A DNA stretch of 64,000 nt. Source: Salinibacterium xinjiangense. Its GTDB lineage: Bacteria; Actinomycetota; Actinomycetes; Actinomycetales; Microbacteriaceae. Shown here piece by piece: positions 26,089 to 34,747 of the stretch. The stretch is from the NCBI RefSeq assembly GCF_014645015.1, contig NZ_BMLC01000001.1, positions 820,585 through 884,584 on the forward strand, written 5' to 3'. Every line of letters begins with the position of its first letter. The first letter of the stretch is position 1. The position numbers and the translations under genes are program-made. The notes beneath the pieces were generated by a model. That model saw only the letters and a program-made list of their open reading frames with translations. It was not told the DNA's origin and made no database searches.

Positions 26089-27102
26089 GTGAACAGCGCA
26101 CGCGTACTGGCGAAAGCCCAGAGAATATCCTTGGTTGAGACACAGGTCTCGGCGCCACTAGCCGCCGGCATCGCCAAGCGATCCGGACAATTGCCCGGGC
26201 CGAGGCGATTCAGCCGCCGTCGGCGCGCCGAGATGATCACGGCCTACCTCTTCATTCTTCCGACGCTTGCGCTCTTTTCGGTTTTCAGCGTCTACCCGTT
26301 CGCGCGCACGGTCGAGCTGAGTTTCACCGACTGGGACGGGTTGTCCAGGACGTTCAATGGCGTCGGCCTGGACAACTACTTCGCGGCCTTCCGGGATGGC
26401 ATTTGGTGGGGTTCGATCTGGAATGGCCTCATCCTCGCCGTGGTCGCGCTCGTCCTCATGCAGGGCCTGGGGCTCTTGCTCGCTATCGCAGTCGATCGGA
26501 AGCTCGTCGGGCAGACGATCTACCGGACCGTCTTCTATATCCCGCCGATCCTGTCGGGCATCGTCGTTGCAACAATCTGGAAGTGGCTCTACGAACCCAA
26601 TAACGGTGTGATCAACTCGACCCTGGAGAGCATCGGCCTTGGCGAGCTGGCGCAACCGTGGCTCGGCAATCCCGCTACGGCGCTGTGGGCGATTTCGCTC
26701 GTGTCGATCTGGCAGGGCGTTGGTTACCCGTTCCTGCTTTTCCTGGCCGGCCTGCAGGGCATCTCCGGCGAGATTTATGAGGCCGCCAAAATGGATGGGG
26801 CCAGCGGCTCGCAGATCTTCCGCACGATCACGATCCCGCTGCTTCGCCCGGTTATCGGCATCGTCAGCGTGCTGACCTTCCTTGGCGCGATGCAGACCTT
26901 CAACCTCGTCATCGCTATGACCGGCGGTGGGCCAGGTTACGCAACCGAGGTTCCGATTCTTCATATCTATCGGGCGGCTTTCGGAGGAACCCCGGACTTT
27001 GGCTACGCGTCGGCATTGTCCATCATCTTCGGAATGATGCTGTTCGGGGTGTCGATGATCTCGCTGTATCTGACCCGCCGATCCCGAGACGAGCAATCAT
27101 GA
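26089..27102 (+). CDS. ABC sugar transporter permease, MalF type
   Basis: 337 aa. Six hydrophobic helices with an N-terminal one (AYLFILPTLALFSVFSVYPFA), and the cytoplasmic EAA loop EIYEAAKMDGASGSQIF, which contacts the ATPase. The GTG at 26089 is chosen because AAAGGAGG lies just before it; the frame is open upstream into the hairpin. It pairs with the next permease. No ATPase gene is present in the operon, so a shared MsiK-type ATPase from elsewhere is expected, as is usual in actinobacteria. Confidence 0.92.
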   Translation: MNSARVLAKAQRISLVETQVSAPLAAGIAKRSGQLPGPRRFSRRRRAEMITAYLFILPTLALFSVFSVYPFARTVELSFTDWDGLSRTFNGVGLDNYFAAFRDGIWWGSIWNGLILAVVALVLMQGLGLLLAIAVDRKLVGQTIYRTVFYIPPILSGIVVATIWKWLYEPNNGVINSTLESIGLGELAQPWLGNPATALWAISLVSIWQGVGYPFLLFLAGLQGISGEIYEAAKMDGASGSQIFRTITIPLLRPVIGIVSVLTFLGAMQTFNLVIAMTGGGPGYATEVPILHIYRAAFGGTPDFGYASALSIIFGMMLFGVSMISLYLTRRSRDEQS

Positions 27103-27983
27103 CACTCTTGTCCACCAAGTCCAGTCTTCCCGTGTCGAGGCCGACGCGACGAGCGGCCAAGAGGCTCACGGTGCCGCGAGTCTTCCTTCACCTCGGCTTG
27201 ATCGCCTGGGGCCTGGCATCCATCCTTCCCCTCGTCTGGATGATCTCAGCGTCGCTGCAGACCAATGCTGAGATCTATGGAGGGGTGCACCTCATCCCTG
27301 AAAACCCACAGTGGGGCAACTATGTGCGGGCCTGGGACCAATCGTCATTCAGCGATTACTTCTTCAACAGCGTTCTCTACACGGTGTCGGTCGTGGGGGG
27401 AACGGTCCTCTTCGCCTCGCTATCTGCCTATGCATTCGCTCGGATGCAGTTCCCGGGCAAACGGGTGCTGTACGGGGCGTTCCTGGTCTTCCTGTTCATC
27501 CCCATTCCGGGAGCGTTCATACCGCTTTACCTGGTTCTCGCGAACATGGGGTTACTCGACACCCAGCTCGGCTACATCCTCCCGATGATCAATGGAAGCC
27601 TCCCGGTCGCGATGTTCATCCTTCGGGCGTTCTTCGAGCAAATACCGAAGGAGCTGGAAGAAGCCGCATTCATCGACGGCGCATCGCGACTGCAGGTCTT
27701 CACCATGATCGCGTTCCCGCTCGCGCGCCCCGCGGTTGCAACCGTGGTGATCCTCACCGTTCTCGGCGTGTGGAACGAGTATGTGCTTGCCTCGGTCGTC
27801 TTCAGCAACCAGGCACTGCTGCCGCTCCAGGTCGGGCTTCTCAGCTTCCAGGGAAGCTATTTCAGCCAGTACGGGCTCATGATGGCCGCGACGACCATCA
27901 CGACGCTTCCGATCATCATCGTCTACCTCATGTTTCAGAAGAACATCATTCGCGGCGTGATGGCGGGAGCGGTGAAGGGATGA
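27099..27983 (+). CDS. ABC sugar transporter permease, MalG type
   Basis: 294 aa. Six hydrophobic helices; EAA loop EELEEAAFIDGASRLQVFTMIAFPLARP; typical C-terminus MFQKNIIRGVMAGAVKG. The ATG overlaps the stop of the first permease by 4 bp, and its own stop overlaps the kinase start, so translation is coupled through the operon. Forms the channel together with the MalF-type protein. Confidence 0.93.
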   Translation: MTLLSTKSSLPVSRPTRRAAKRLTVPRVFLHLGLIAWGLASILPLVWMISASLQTNAEIYGGVHLIPENPQWGNYVRAWDQSSFSDYFFNSVLYTVSVVGGTVLFASLSAYAFARMQFPGKRVLYGAFLVFLFIPIPGAFIPLYLVLANMGLLDTQLGYILPMINGSLPVAMFILRAFFEQIPKELEEAAFIDGASRLQVFTMIAFPLARPAVATVVILTVLGVWNEYVLASVVFSNQALLPLQVGLLSFQGSYFSQYGLMMAATTITTLPIIIVYLMFQKNIIRGVMAGAVKG

Positions 27984-29026
27984 GCGAGCTGTTTCTGTCC
28001 GTCGACGGCGGGCAATCGGGAACCGTCGCCGTGGTGGCACATGCCGACGGCACAATCCTCGGTGTCGGTCGGGGCGGACCCATTCGCCATCATGAAGAGC
28101 CCGATGCCGAACGTTTCGTGCGGCAGGGTCTTTCCTCCGCGATCAGCGAGGCCATGAGCGATGCGCAGGGCCACGGGACGGTGGCGGTGTGTTGCCTCGC
28201 GATGACGGGATCCGCCGGCATCGCGGACCGCGTGGTTCGTGAGTTGGTCGCGGCTGAGCGCTACATCACGTTGGAGAACGATATTTTTGCCGCGCTGGCC
28301 AGCGGCACGGGGGGCGGAGGCGGGGTCGGCCTCATCTCCGGCACCGGCACCGTCGCGCTCGCGAAGACTCGTACCGGCGAGCACATCATCCGGGGCGGCT
28401 GGGGGTGGATGCTCGGCGATGAGGGTGGCGGATTCTGGATCGCCATGGAGGCGCTGAAGGCGGCGGCACGCGACATCGACGGAACGGGCGCACCGACGGT
28501 CCTCACGCGCACCCTGCCGGGAATCCTGGGTCAACAGGACCTGCGCGAGGTCTACAACATCGTTACCGGTCAACGGCTCGACCGAACTGCCATCGCCGCG
28601 CTCACTACGACGGTGGTGCGGATCGCCGAGGCCGGCGACGGCGTCGCCGCTGGCATTCTCGACAGTGCGGCGAGACATCTGGCAAAGCTGGTGCTGGCGA
28701 CAGTCGCCGCAGCCCCCTTTCTCACACCAGACGAACGTGTGATCGTCGCCTGTGGTGGGGTACTGAATCCTGGCGGCTGGGTCGTCAGCCGAGTCACCGA
28801 GCATCTTGCCGAAAGTGCGCCCGGATTCCGGATGATCGCACCAGCCGTTCCACCGGTCATCGGCGCTTACTACCTCGCCCTGGCCGAAGTCGGCAACCCG
28901 GTCGGTTCTGGGCTGATGGCCCACGTGACAGATCAGGTTCGTTCACTCCCAGTCCTCACCGCCAAGACGCCCATCGCGGCGCCTGATCAACCAAAGGAGA
29001 TTGCAGATGTACAACAACCCAGATGA
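27980..29026 (+). CDS. BadF/BcrA-type sugar kinase (probable N-acetylhexosamine kinase)
   Basis: 348 aa. An ASKHA-fold kinase: phosphate-1 loop LSVDGGQSGT at the N-terminus, phosphate-2 GLISGTGTVAL, and GGWGWMLGDEGGGFWI, which is characteristic of the BadF/BadG group that includes human-type GlcNAc kinase. It would phosphorylate the incoming GlcNAc or ManNAc at C6 with ATP. The ATG at 27980 overlaps the permease stop (ATGA). Its 3' end overlaps the NanE start by 20 bp. With NanE directly downstream, ManNAc as well as GlcNAc is a plausible substrate. Confidence 0.85.
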   Translation: MSELFLSVDGGQSGTVAVVAHADGTILGVGRGGPIRHHEEPDAERFVRQGLSSAISEAMSDAQGHGTVAVCCLAMTGSAGIADRVVRELVAAERYITLENDIFAALASGTGGGGGVGLISGTGTVALAKTRTGEHIIRGGWGWMLGDEGGGFWIAMEALKAAARDIDGTGAPTVLTRTLPGILGQQDLREVYNIVTGQRLDRTAIAALTTTVVRIAEAGDGVAAGILDSAARHLAKLVLATVAAAPFLTPDERVIVACGGVLNPGGWVVSRVTEHLAESAPGFRMIAPAVPPVIGAYYLALAEVGNPVGSGLMAHVTDQVRSLPVLTAKTPIAAPDQPKEIADVQQPR

Positions 29027-29744
29027 ATCGCAGCGGCTACGCAATGCCATTGTGGAGACACTGAAGGGTGCCGTCATCGCATCATGTCAGGCGGGGCCGG
29101 AGAGCCCACTCAACCAGCCGTCGATAATCGCAGCCCTCGCACGGAGCGCTGAACTGGGAGGTGCGCGGGCTTTCCGAGTCGATGGGCCCGCGAATGTTGC
29201 TGCCGTACGGGCATTGAGTGCACTCCCTATCCTCGGAATCAACAAGGTCGATCGCGAGGGGTATGACGTTCGAATCACCTCCACTACGGCCGACGCGATG
29301 GAGGTGGTTGAAGCAGGGGCAACCGTCGTCGCACTCGATGGCACAGACCGCCAACGACCCCATGGCGAGACCCTCGCCCAGATCATTTCGGCACTGCACG
29401 CCATCGGAGTTCCGGTGATGGCGGATATCTCCACGCCTGCGGAGGCCCGATTCGCGGTCGATGCCGGGGCCGACATTGTGGCGACGACCCTCTCCGGCTA
29501 CACCGATTACACATCAGACGTCGATAAGCATGGGCCCGCTTTTCCGCTCCTCGATGCCATTCATGATCTTCCGGTTCCTGTCATCGTCGAGGGTCGAATC
29601 TGGACAACCGAGCATGTCGCTGATTGCTTCCTGGGCGGAGCCTTTGCCGTCATCATCGGTTCGGCAATCACCGTGCCCGAGCTCATCACGCGTCGTTTCG
29701 TGGCAGCCGCTCGCGAAGCGCAGCACACGTTGGTGCAGGCATGA
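29007..29744 (+). CDS. nanE: N-acetylmannosamine-6-phosphate 2-epimerase
   Basis: 245 aa, a TIM barrel. Family marks are GAVIASCQAGPESPLNQP near the N-terminus, catalytic Lys in GINKVDR, ALDGTDRQRPHG, and the acidic residue in VIVEGRIWTTE. It converts ManNAc-6-P to GlcNAc-6-P. The ATG at 29007 has AAAGGAGA six bases upstream; a TTG six bases earlier is less likely. It starts inside the kinase gene end and overlaps the next SIS gene by 4 bp. Confidence 0.93.
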   Translation: MYNNPDESQRLRNAIVETLKGAVIASCQAGPESPLNQPSIIAALARSAELGGARAFRVDGPANVAAVRALSALPILGINKVDREGYDVRITSTTADAMEVVEAGATVVALDGTDRQRPHGETLAQIISALHAIGVPVMADISTPAEARFAVDAGADIVATTLSGYTDYTSDVDKHGPAFPLLDAIHDLPVPVIVEGRIWTTEHVADCFLGGAFAVIIGSAITVPELITRRFVAAAREAQHTLVQA

Positions 29745-30490
29745 GCGCGGTCGCGGATTACTTCTCGGATGTTCACACGCGCCTCGACGATCTCGCGGTC
29801 AGTCAAGCCGGCTCGATCGACGAGGCTGCCGCGCTCGGCTCGGCGGCGATCATAGCCAGGCGCCCCATTCACGTCTATGACACGGGCCACCTGATCAGCC
29901 ACGAATTCATCGACCGGACGGGTGGCCTTGCGGCATACACTGCCCTGTCATTCGGGGCCACGGTGGCTCGAGGGAATGAGTGGATAGCAGCAGAGCGCAA
30001 CCCGCTCGATTCCTCAGGGGAACGCTCCGCCAGCCTGCTGGTGGAATGGCTGTTCGAACAGGGGACGATTCAACCGGGTGATCCTCTTATCCTGAGCTCA
30101 GTGTCAGGCACGAACGCCCTGCTTATCGAGCTCGCCCTACAGGCTCGCGTACGCGGAGTCAGCGTGGTGGCGGTCACCGGTGTTGACTTCTCGAAAGAAC
30201 TCGTGAGCAATCATTCGTCGGACAAGCGACTCTTCGAGCTTGCTGACGTCGTACTCGACAATCGAGTGCCGTATGGTGACGCCGCCCTCACGCTTGATGG
30301 GGCGCAGGCGCAGGTTGCGGCCTGGTCTGGTCTCGCCGGTGCCGCTTTGATGTGGGCGGTCACGGTGGGAATTATCGAAAAGAGTCTCGCAGCGGGGACG
30401 GTCCCGACAATTTACACAAGCTACAACCTGCCCGGTGGCGGCGAGCAGTACGCAGCAGCACGCGCGCGGTATCGAGCGTCGGGCCAGTGA
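29741..30490 (+). CDS. SIS-domain protein 1 of the amino-sugar operon
   Basis: 249 aa. A single sugar isomerase (SIS) fold, with LILSSVSGTNALLIELALQA and GVSVVAVTGVDFSKE as the phosphosugar-binding strand-loop. The start ATG overlaps the nanE stop (ATGA), and the end overlaps the next SIS gene (GTGA). It resembles the next protein in length and in the core pattern SVSG-x-N...E..L.A..RG..V.A.T.V..S, so the two look like paralogues. SIS proteins isomerise or bind phosphosugars. It might be an isomerase, a MurQ-like etherase, or a regulatory sugar-phosphate binder; the sequence does not decide. Confidence 0.82.
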   Translation: MSAVADYFSDVHTRLDDLAVSQAGSIDEAAALGSAAIIARRPIHVYDTGHLISHEFIDRTGGLAAYTALSFGATVARGNEWIAAERNPLDSSGERSASLLVEWLFEQGTIQPGDPLILSSVSGTNALLIELALQARVRGVSVVAVTGVDFSKELVSNHSSDKRLFELADVVLDNRVPYGDAALTLDGAQAQVAAWSGLAGAALMWAVTVGIIEKSLAAGTVPTIYTSYNLPGGGEQYAAARARYRASGQ

Positions 30491-31233
30491 CGAGGCCTGC
30501 GGGTTACGAGCGTTACATCGCGGTCGTCAAGTCACTGCTCGACGCTTCTCTCGACGATGGCATCACCTCTGCCGTGACGGCTGCTGCAGGGCTGATCGCG
30601 GATCGGATCGCGGACGGAGGGATTCTTTACGCGTTCGGTGCAAGCCACGCCGGGCTGCTGGTTCAGGATCAGTTTTACCGGGCAGGTGGCCTCGTCCCCA
30701 TCCAGCCGATCCTGCCAGCCGCGCTTATGCTCAACATCACTCCGGTCACCTCCACGAGCGCCCTGGAGCAAACCCCTGGAGTAGCGCAGGGTTTCCTGGA
30801 GAACGTTCCCCTCGGCAAGGGTGACCTGCTCCTCGTCGTGTCGGTGTCCGGTCGAAACCCGGTACCGGTGGAGATGTGCCTGCTTGCCCAGCAACGAGGG
30901 GCTACCGTGATCGCGCTCACGAGCGTGACCTACTCATCAGCCGTCGACGGGCGCGGGGTGCCCCGCCTGTTCGAAGTGGCTGACATTGTGATTGATCTCC
31001 CGGGGGCGGTGGGCGACGCGGCGATCCCCCTGGAAAACGGAGTTCCACCGGTTGGTCCGACGTCCTCCAGCATCGGCGCCGCAATCCTGCACGGCCTCAT
31101 GGTCGAAACCGCCATGCAGCTTATCCAGCGTGGGGTCACTCCCCCGGTCTTCGCGAGTGCCAATCTCGATGACTCCGCCGCGTGGAACGAGCATTGGACA
31201 AAGATCTACCGGGATCGACTCGATTACCTGTAG
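30487..31233 (+). CDS. SIS-domain protein 2 of the amino-sugar operon
   Basis: 248 aa, GTG start overlapping the preceding stop by 4 bp. SIS core: GGILYAFGASHAGLLVQDQFYRAGGLVPIQP, LLLVVSVSGRNPVPVEMCLLAQQRGATVIALTSVTYSS. It fits the UPF0309-type single SIS proteins found with sugar kinases and binding proteins. Last gene of the rightward operon; it converges on nagB with a 59-bp gap. Two SIS genes in a row suggest a heteromer or two successive steps on a phosphosugar. Confidence 0.83.
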   Translation: MTRPAGYERYIAVVKSLLDASLDDGITSAVTAAAGLIADRIADGGILYAFGASHAGLLVQDQFYRAGGLVPIQPILPAALMLNITPVTSTSALEQTPGVAQGFLENVPLGKGDLLLVVSVSGRNPVPVEMCLLAQQRGATVIALTSVTYSSAVDGRGVPRLFEVADIVIDLPGAVGDAAIPLENGVPPVGPTSSSIGAAILHGLMVETAMQLIQRGVTPPVFASANLDDSAAWNEHWTKIYRDRLDYL

Positions 31234-31292
31234 CGCATCGCATCGTGAACACGGGTCTGGAGGTTCACCCGCACGCAACTGCCGATCAGCGG

Positions 31293-32078
31293 CTAGATTC
31301 CCTGCCAGGCGTACTTATGGGCGAAAGCATGCCGGTAGTACGCCACATTCGCCAGCCCTGCCGCCGCAGCCTCGTCGATCACGACGGTCACATGCGGGTG
31401 CATCTGGATCGACGACGCCGGCTGGCTCGCCGTCATCGGGCCCTCGACGGCGGCAGCGATGGCGCCCGCCTTGGCGCTGCCGAAGGCGAGCAGCACGAGG
31501 TGGCGTGCACGTCCGATCGTGCCGAGGCCCTGGGTGATGCAGTGCATCGGCACCTCGTCGGGGGTGTCGAAGAATCGCGCGTTGTCGGCCCGCGTCTTTT
31601 CAGTGAGGGTTTTCATGCGCGTCAATGACCCGAAGGATGACCCTGGTTCGTTGAAACCGATGTGGCCCGTACGCCCGATGCCGAGAATCTGCAGGTCGAC
31701 TCCACCGGCCTCGGTGATCTCACGCTCGTAGTCAGGCCCGGCCGTCTCGATCGTGTCGACGGCGCCGTTCGGAACCCGAACGTTCGCGGGAGTCAGGTGC
31801 AGCGGCTCCACAACATCGCGGGTTATCACCGTCCGATAGCTCTCCGGATGCCCCGCAGGCAACCCGACATACTCGTCAAGCGCAAATCCGCGCACCCGCG
31901 ACACATCGATGGAATCCTCCCGGAGCAGCCGGGCGAGGGCACGGTAGGTGTGCAGCGGGGTCGAGCCGGTCGCGAGCCCCAGCACGGCATCGGGCTTCGA
32001 CACGATCAGATTCCGGATGGCACGGGCCACAAGTTCGCCGGCTGCCTGCTCGTTCGCGACGATAACTACTTCAGCCAT
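31293..32078 (-). CDS. nagB: Glucosamine-6-phosphate deaminase
   Basis: 261 aa. Typical NagB: LGLATGSTPLHTYRAL, FALDEYVGLPAGHPESY (catalytic Asp-Glu) and LGIGRTGHIGFNEPGSSF. It turns GlcN-6-P into fructose-6-P and ammonia, sending amino sugars into glycolysis. ATG at 32078 with GGAGA upstream. It is convergent to the amino-sugar operon. A dre-like palindrome lies 60 bp upstream (32138-32149). The deacetylase NagA that would feed it is not in the window. Confidence 0.95.
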   Translation of the reverse strand: MAEVVIVANEQAAGELVARAIRNLIVSKPDAVLGLATGSTPLHTYRALARLLREDSIDVSRVRGFALDEYVGLPAGHPESYRTVITRDVVEPLHLTPANVRVPNGAVDTIETAGPDYEREITEAGGVDLQILGIGRTGHIGFNEPGSSFGSLTRMKTLTEKTRADNARFFDTPDEVPMHCITQGLGTIGRARHLVLLAFGSAKAGAIAAAVEGPMTASQPASSIQMHPHVTVVIDEAAAAGLANVAYYRHAFAHKYAWQGI

Positions 32079-32137
32079 TCAGTAATCTCCGCTCATTGAA
32101 CCCAGATAGTGGGACCAGTTTATCCATCTCGGGTCAA

Positions 32138-32149
32138 TGGTCCGTACCA
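32138..32149 (-). promoter_or_regulatory. dre-like operator before nagB
   Basis: tggtccgtacca has the TGGT and ACCA arms of the dre palindrome with a different centre. It is 60 bp upstream of the nagB start. A second partial copy (agtgggaccagt, 32108-32119) lies nearer. Probable sites for the GntR regulator at 23646-24422. Confidence 0.5.
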
Positions 32150-32258
32150 GTTTTCAACTCTGCGGCCGGAGGCTCCATTGGCCTGCGCGGCACCGCCATG
32201 GTGGGGGCGGCAGCGACGATGGCGACGCCGATCAGCCGGCCTGGCTTGCTGGCAAAAG

Positions 32259-32350
32259 CTGCGCCGACTGCTGGTTCACAACGCGGCGGCCTCGGAGCTC
32301 GGCGCCCATCGTCACACGCTGAGAAACCGCATGTATGGCGTCGCACCAGC
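32259..32350 (+). pseudogene. Remnant of a PucR-type helix-turn-helix
   Basis: About 30 codons read VHNAAASELGAHRHTLRNRMYGV. This closely follows the HTH_30 pattern of the intact PucR-type regulator at 18643-19749 (TAASQLGIHRHTLKNRMHRV). No further regulator sequence is recognisable on either side, so only the DNA-binding part survives. The rest of 32079-32368 shows no gene. Confidence 0.65.
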
Positions 32351-32368
32351 GGCCGACTACCGCACGTC

Positions 32369-32761
32369 TCAGGGCTGCGGCGAAAGGTGCTCGTGCACGG
32401 CCAGCCACGCGCCCGCGCGGTGGTGGAACACGATGGTCTCACGTTCACTGACGGTCGACTGTTCGCCATCCATCTGGAGGGTCGTCTCGACGTCGTGGAC
32501 GAAAACGCCCACATCGCCGTAGACCTGCACGCGCCCATTGCTCGAGGAACACCCGATCACCCTGAACCCCGCCGACTGCTCCCATTCACGCCACAGTCGC
32601 TCATAGGCTTCTCTAGATTCCAGTCGCTCGGAAGTGGTGTAAAAAACGAACGACGCGTCATCAGCGAAGCCCGCGAAGTACGCCTCGGAGTCATGCGATC
32701 CGAAGGCGGTGACGATCGCGGCAGCGGCGGCCGCCACCTGTCGTTCGAGTTGCTCTGTCAT
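32369..32761 (-). CDS. SnoaL/DUF4440-like small protein
   Basis: 130 aa. An NTF2-like cone fold is suggested by IVTAFGSHDSEAYFAGFADDASFVFYTTSERLESREAYERLWREWE and the closing ETIVFHHRAGAWLAVHEHLSP. Members are small enzymes or binding proteins of varied function. ATG at 32761 with AGGGAG upstream. It starts 1 bp after the stop of a broken gene on the same strand, so it was part of an operon with it. Confidence 0.8.
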   Translation of the reverse strand: MTEQLERQVAAAAAAIVTAFGSHDSEAYFAGFADDASFVFYTTSERLESREAYERLWREWEQSAGFRVIGCSSSNGRVQVYGDVGVFVHDVETTLQMDGEQSTVSERETIVFHHRAGAWLAVHEHLSPQP

Positions 32762-32762
32762 G

Positions 32763-33050
32763 TTATTTCTCCCTTGCATAGCCGGCCAGTGGGCGGGTGC
32801 GGTCGCGCTTCGCCCCGCGGATAGGGCTCATCGTCGAGATGATCTCGTACATTACATGGGCGGTCGCCACGCCCATCGAAACGGCGTGCCGTGCGTGAAC
32901 TCAGCACCGAAACAGGTATCCCCGGTGTCGAGAAGCGGGGTAGTGGCTGCCTCGACCAACCCGAGTACCTCGTCGAGGTCAGAAAGGTGCGCGAACATTG
33001 CCGCACCGGCATGCCCGGGCCCGAGAGAGGCAGCTACCTGTCCGCGTCTT
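32763..33050 (-). pseudogene. C-terminal fragment of an unrecognised enzyme gene, frameshifted
   Basis: Reading from about 33050 down gives a protein-like string: GQVAASLGPGHAGAAMFAHLSD, then EVLGLVEAATTPLLDTGD, CFGAEFTHGTPFRWAWRPPM and a TAA near 32857. The neighbouring frame then continues YEIISTMSPIRGAKRDR and PLAGYAREK to a stop at 32763, right at the SnoaL-like start. This looks like one C-terminal region split by a small indel. The 5' part is missing between here and the NCS1 gene. Family not recognised. Confidence 0.5.
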
Positions 33051-33095
33051 CCCCGCCTGACCCCGTGGTCAATCCGTGGTCAGACGGGGGTCGGC

Positions 33096-34673
33096 TCAGC
33101 CATGGTCCCTTATCTGTCGGCGGACGGCGGCACGCGCTGCTTCCGAACCGTGGTCCATAACAATCTTCTGGGCAACGCTGTCGCGAGAGCCCACCAGCCG
33201 TGGCCCCTTCGGGCCAAAGGTGTATGACGGCTCCGGAAACACCAGCAGGGCGGCGAGGTACAGCACGATCGCCGTAACGATCGCCGCAATCAGGCTGAGA
33301 TCGATGCCGCCTGCCGCGTTCGCGAACGGACCGATCACCACCGGTGGATAGTTCGCGAAAAGCAGGCCGACCACCGCCGCGACGATCCAGGCGACAAGCC
33401 CACGCCAATTGAACCCCGCCGCGAACCAGTACTTCCCGCCGGTTTCACCGCGGTTGAAAACCTGTAGCTCACGAGCGTCGTAATGCCCGCGATGCACAAA
33501 GTACCCGATGGTCATGATGATCATCCACGGCAGCGTCGTCACGATGATGGCCCCGACGAAGGCGTTGACCGCGCCGAGCAGGTCGAAGACAAGTCGGCCG
33601 ACCAGGATGAAGACAAATGCGACAGCCCCGATCGCCAGCGTCGCCTGCACCCGGCTGAAGCGGGGGAACACCGATGAGAAGTCGAGACCGGTTCCGTAGA
33701 GCGAGGTCGTGCCGGTCGACAGGCCGCCGATGAAGGCCACGACGATGAGTACGACCGCGTACCACAGCGGCGAGGCCTGGATCAGGGCGACGACGTAGTC
33801 AGTCTGCCCAGCAACGATCGTCGCGGTCACAACGCCGAACAGGAAGGGAACCAGGGTGGCGAGTTGTCCGAGCAGAGTGGCGCCGAGCAGCTGCCGTGTT
33901 GGCGTGTTCTTGGGAATGTAGCGCGACCAGTCACCGAGGAAGGCGCCGAAGGAGATCGGATTGCTCATGACGATGAGAGTCGCCAGGATGAAGGTCGGCC
34001 AAAAGGACCCCAGGGCGTACTGCTCGGGGCCGGGGTTGTATGACGGGTCGAAGACTCCCGCGAAAGCGACGATCGCCAGCAGAAACATCGCCGTGTTCGC
34101 GATCACGGCTGTCTTGTTCACCAGGAGCATGAACTGATAGCCGTAGACCACCACCACGACGACGATCGCCCCGATGATCGCGTAGATAACGGTCCTGAGC
34201 ACAGCGGAATCAGGAATACCGACGAGTCGAGTGAGGGCCCCCACTATCGCGTCGCCGCTGACCCACACCGAGATCGAGTAGAACGCGATGGCAGTGAGCA
34301 GTGAGAGGAATGACCCGACCACCCGACCCCTGACGCCAAAATGGGCCCCGGACGATACGGCGTTGTTCGTCCCTGTTTTTGGCCCAAAGAGGCCCATCGG
34401 CATGAGGAAGAGTGCTCCGATGACGACGCCTGTGACGGTGGCAGCGACAGCCTGCCAGAAAGACAGCCCCAGCGCGATGGAGAAGGTGCCGAGAAGAACG
34501 GTCGCGAAGGTGTTTGCACCACCGAACTGGATTCGGAACAGGTCGAATGGTTTCGACGTGCGATCGGCATCCGGAATGGTCTCGATGCCATGGACCTCGA
34601 CCTCCGTCACCTTCGGTCGAGGGTTGAGGGTAGTCGCCGCAGCGTCTTTGCCGGTGGCGTTCGTTGTGGTCAT
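33096..34673 (-). CDS. NCS1-family nucleobase/cytosine-type permease
   Basis: 525 aa with about 12 hydrophobic helices. The N-terminus VHGIETIPDADRTSKPFDLFRIQFGGANTFATVLLG and the later PISFGAFLGDWSRYIPKNT are typical of cytosine-purine-allantoin permeases. Imports a nucleobase, hydantoin or related ring compound with a cation. The ATG at 34673 follows AAAGG and is preferred over an upstream in-frame start at 34748. It is divergent from the cyclase-family gene, with a palindrome between them, and the pair may serve one catabolic route. Confidence 0.88.
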   Translation of the reverse strand: MTTTNATGKDAAATTLNPRPKVTEVEVHGIETIPDADRTSKPFDLFRIQFGGANTFATVLLGTFSIALGLSFWQAVAATVTGVVIGALFLMPMGLFGPKTGTNNAVSSGAHFGVRGRVVGSFLSLLTAIAFYSISVWVSGDAIVGALTRLVGIPDSAVLRTVIYAIIGAIVVVVVVYGYQFMLLVNKTAVIANTAMFLLAIVAFAGVFDPSYNPGPEQYALGSFWPTFILATLIVMSNPISFGAFLGDWSRYIPKNTPTRQLLGATLLGQLATLVPFLFGVVTATIVAGQTDYVVALIQASPLWYAVVLIVVAFIGGLSTGTTSLYGTGLDFSSVFPRFSRVQATLAIGAVAFVFILVGRLVFDLLGAVNAFVGAIIVTTLPWMIIMTIGYFVHRGHYDARELQVFNRGETGGKYWFAAGFNWRGLVAWIVAAVVGLLFANYPPVVIGPFANAAGGIDLSLIAAIVTAIVLYLAALLVFPEPSYTFGPKGPRLVGSRDSVAQKIVMDHGSEAARAAVRRQIRDHG

Positions 34674-34729
34674 GGGGAGCCTTTCGGGCACACTCAAAGG
34701 AAAAGCGATTGTGTGCATATTATGGCGAA

Positions 34730-34747
34730 TGTTACCTGTGGGCAACA
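34730..34747. promoter_or_regulatory. Palindromic operator candidate between permease and cyclase genes
   Basis: tgttacctgtgggcaaca has arms TGTT-a-CC and GG-gc-AACA around TGTG. It is 10 bp before the cyclase start and 57 bp before the NCS1 start, in the only space available for the two promoters. An AT-rich stretch (gtgcatattatgg) lies next to it. Confidence 0.4.

Noticed and set aside
31244-31273. gtgaac...gttcac repeat between the SIS gene and nagB as a terminator
   Set aside because: Only a 6-bp stem with a long loop and no T-run; not strong enough to list.
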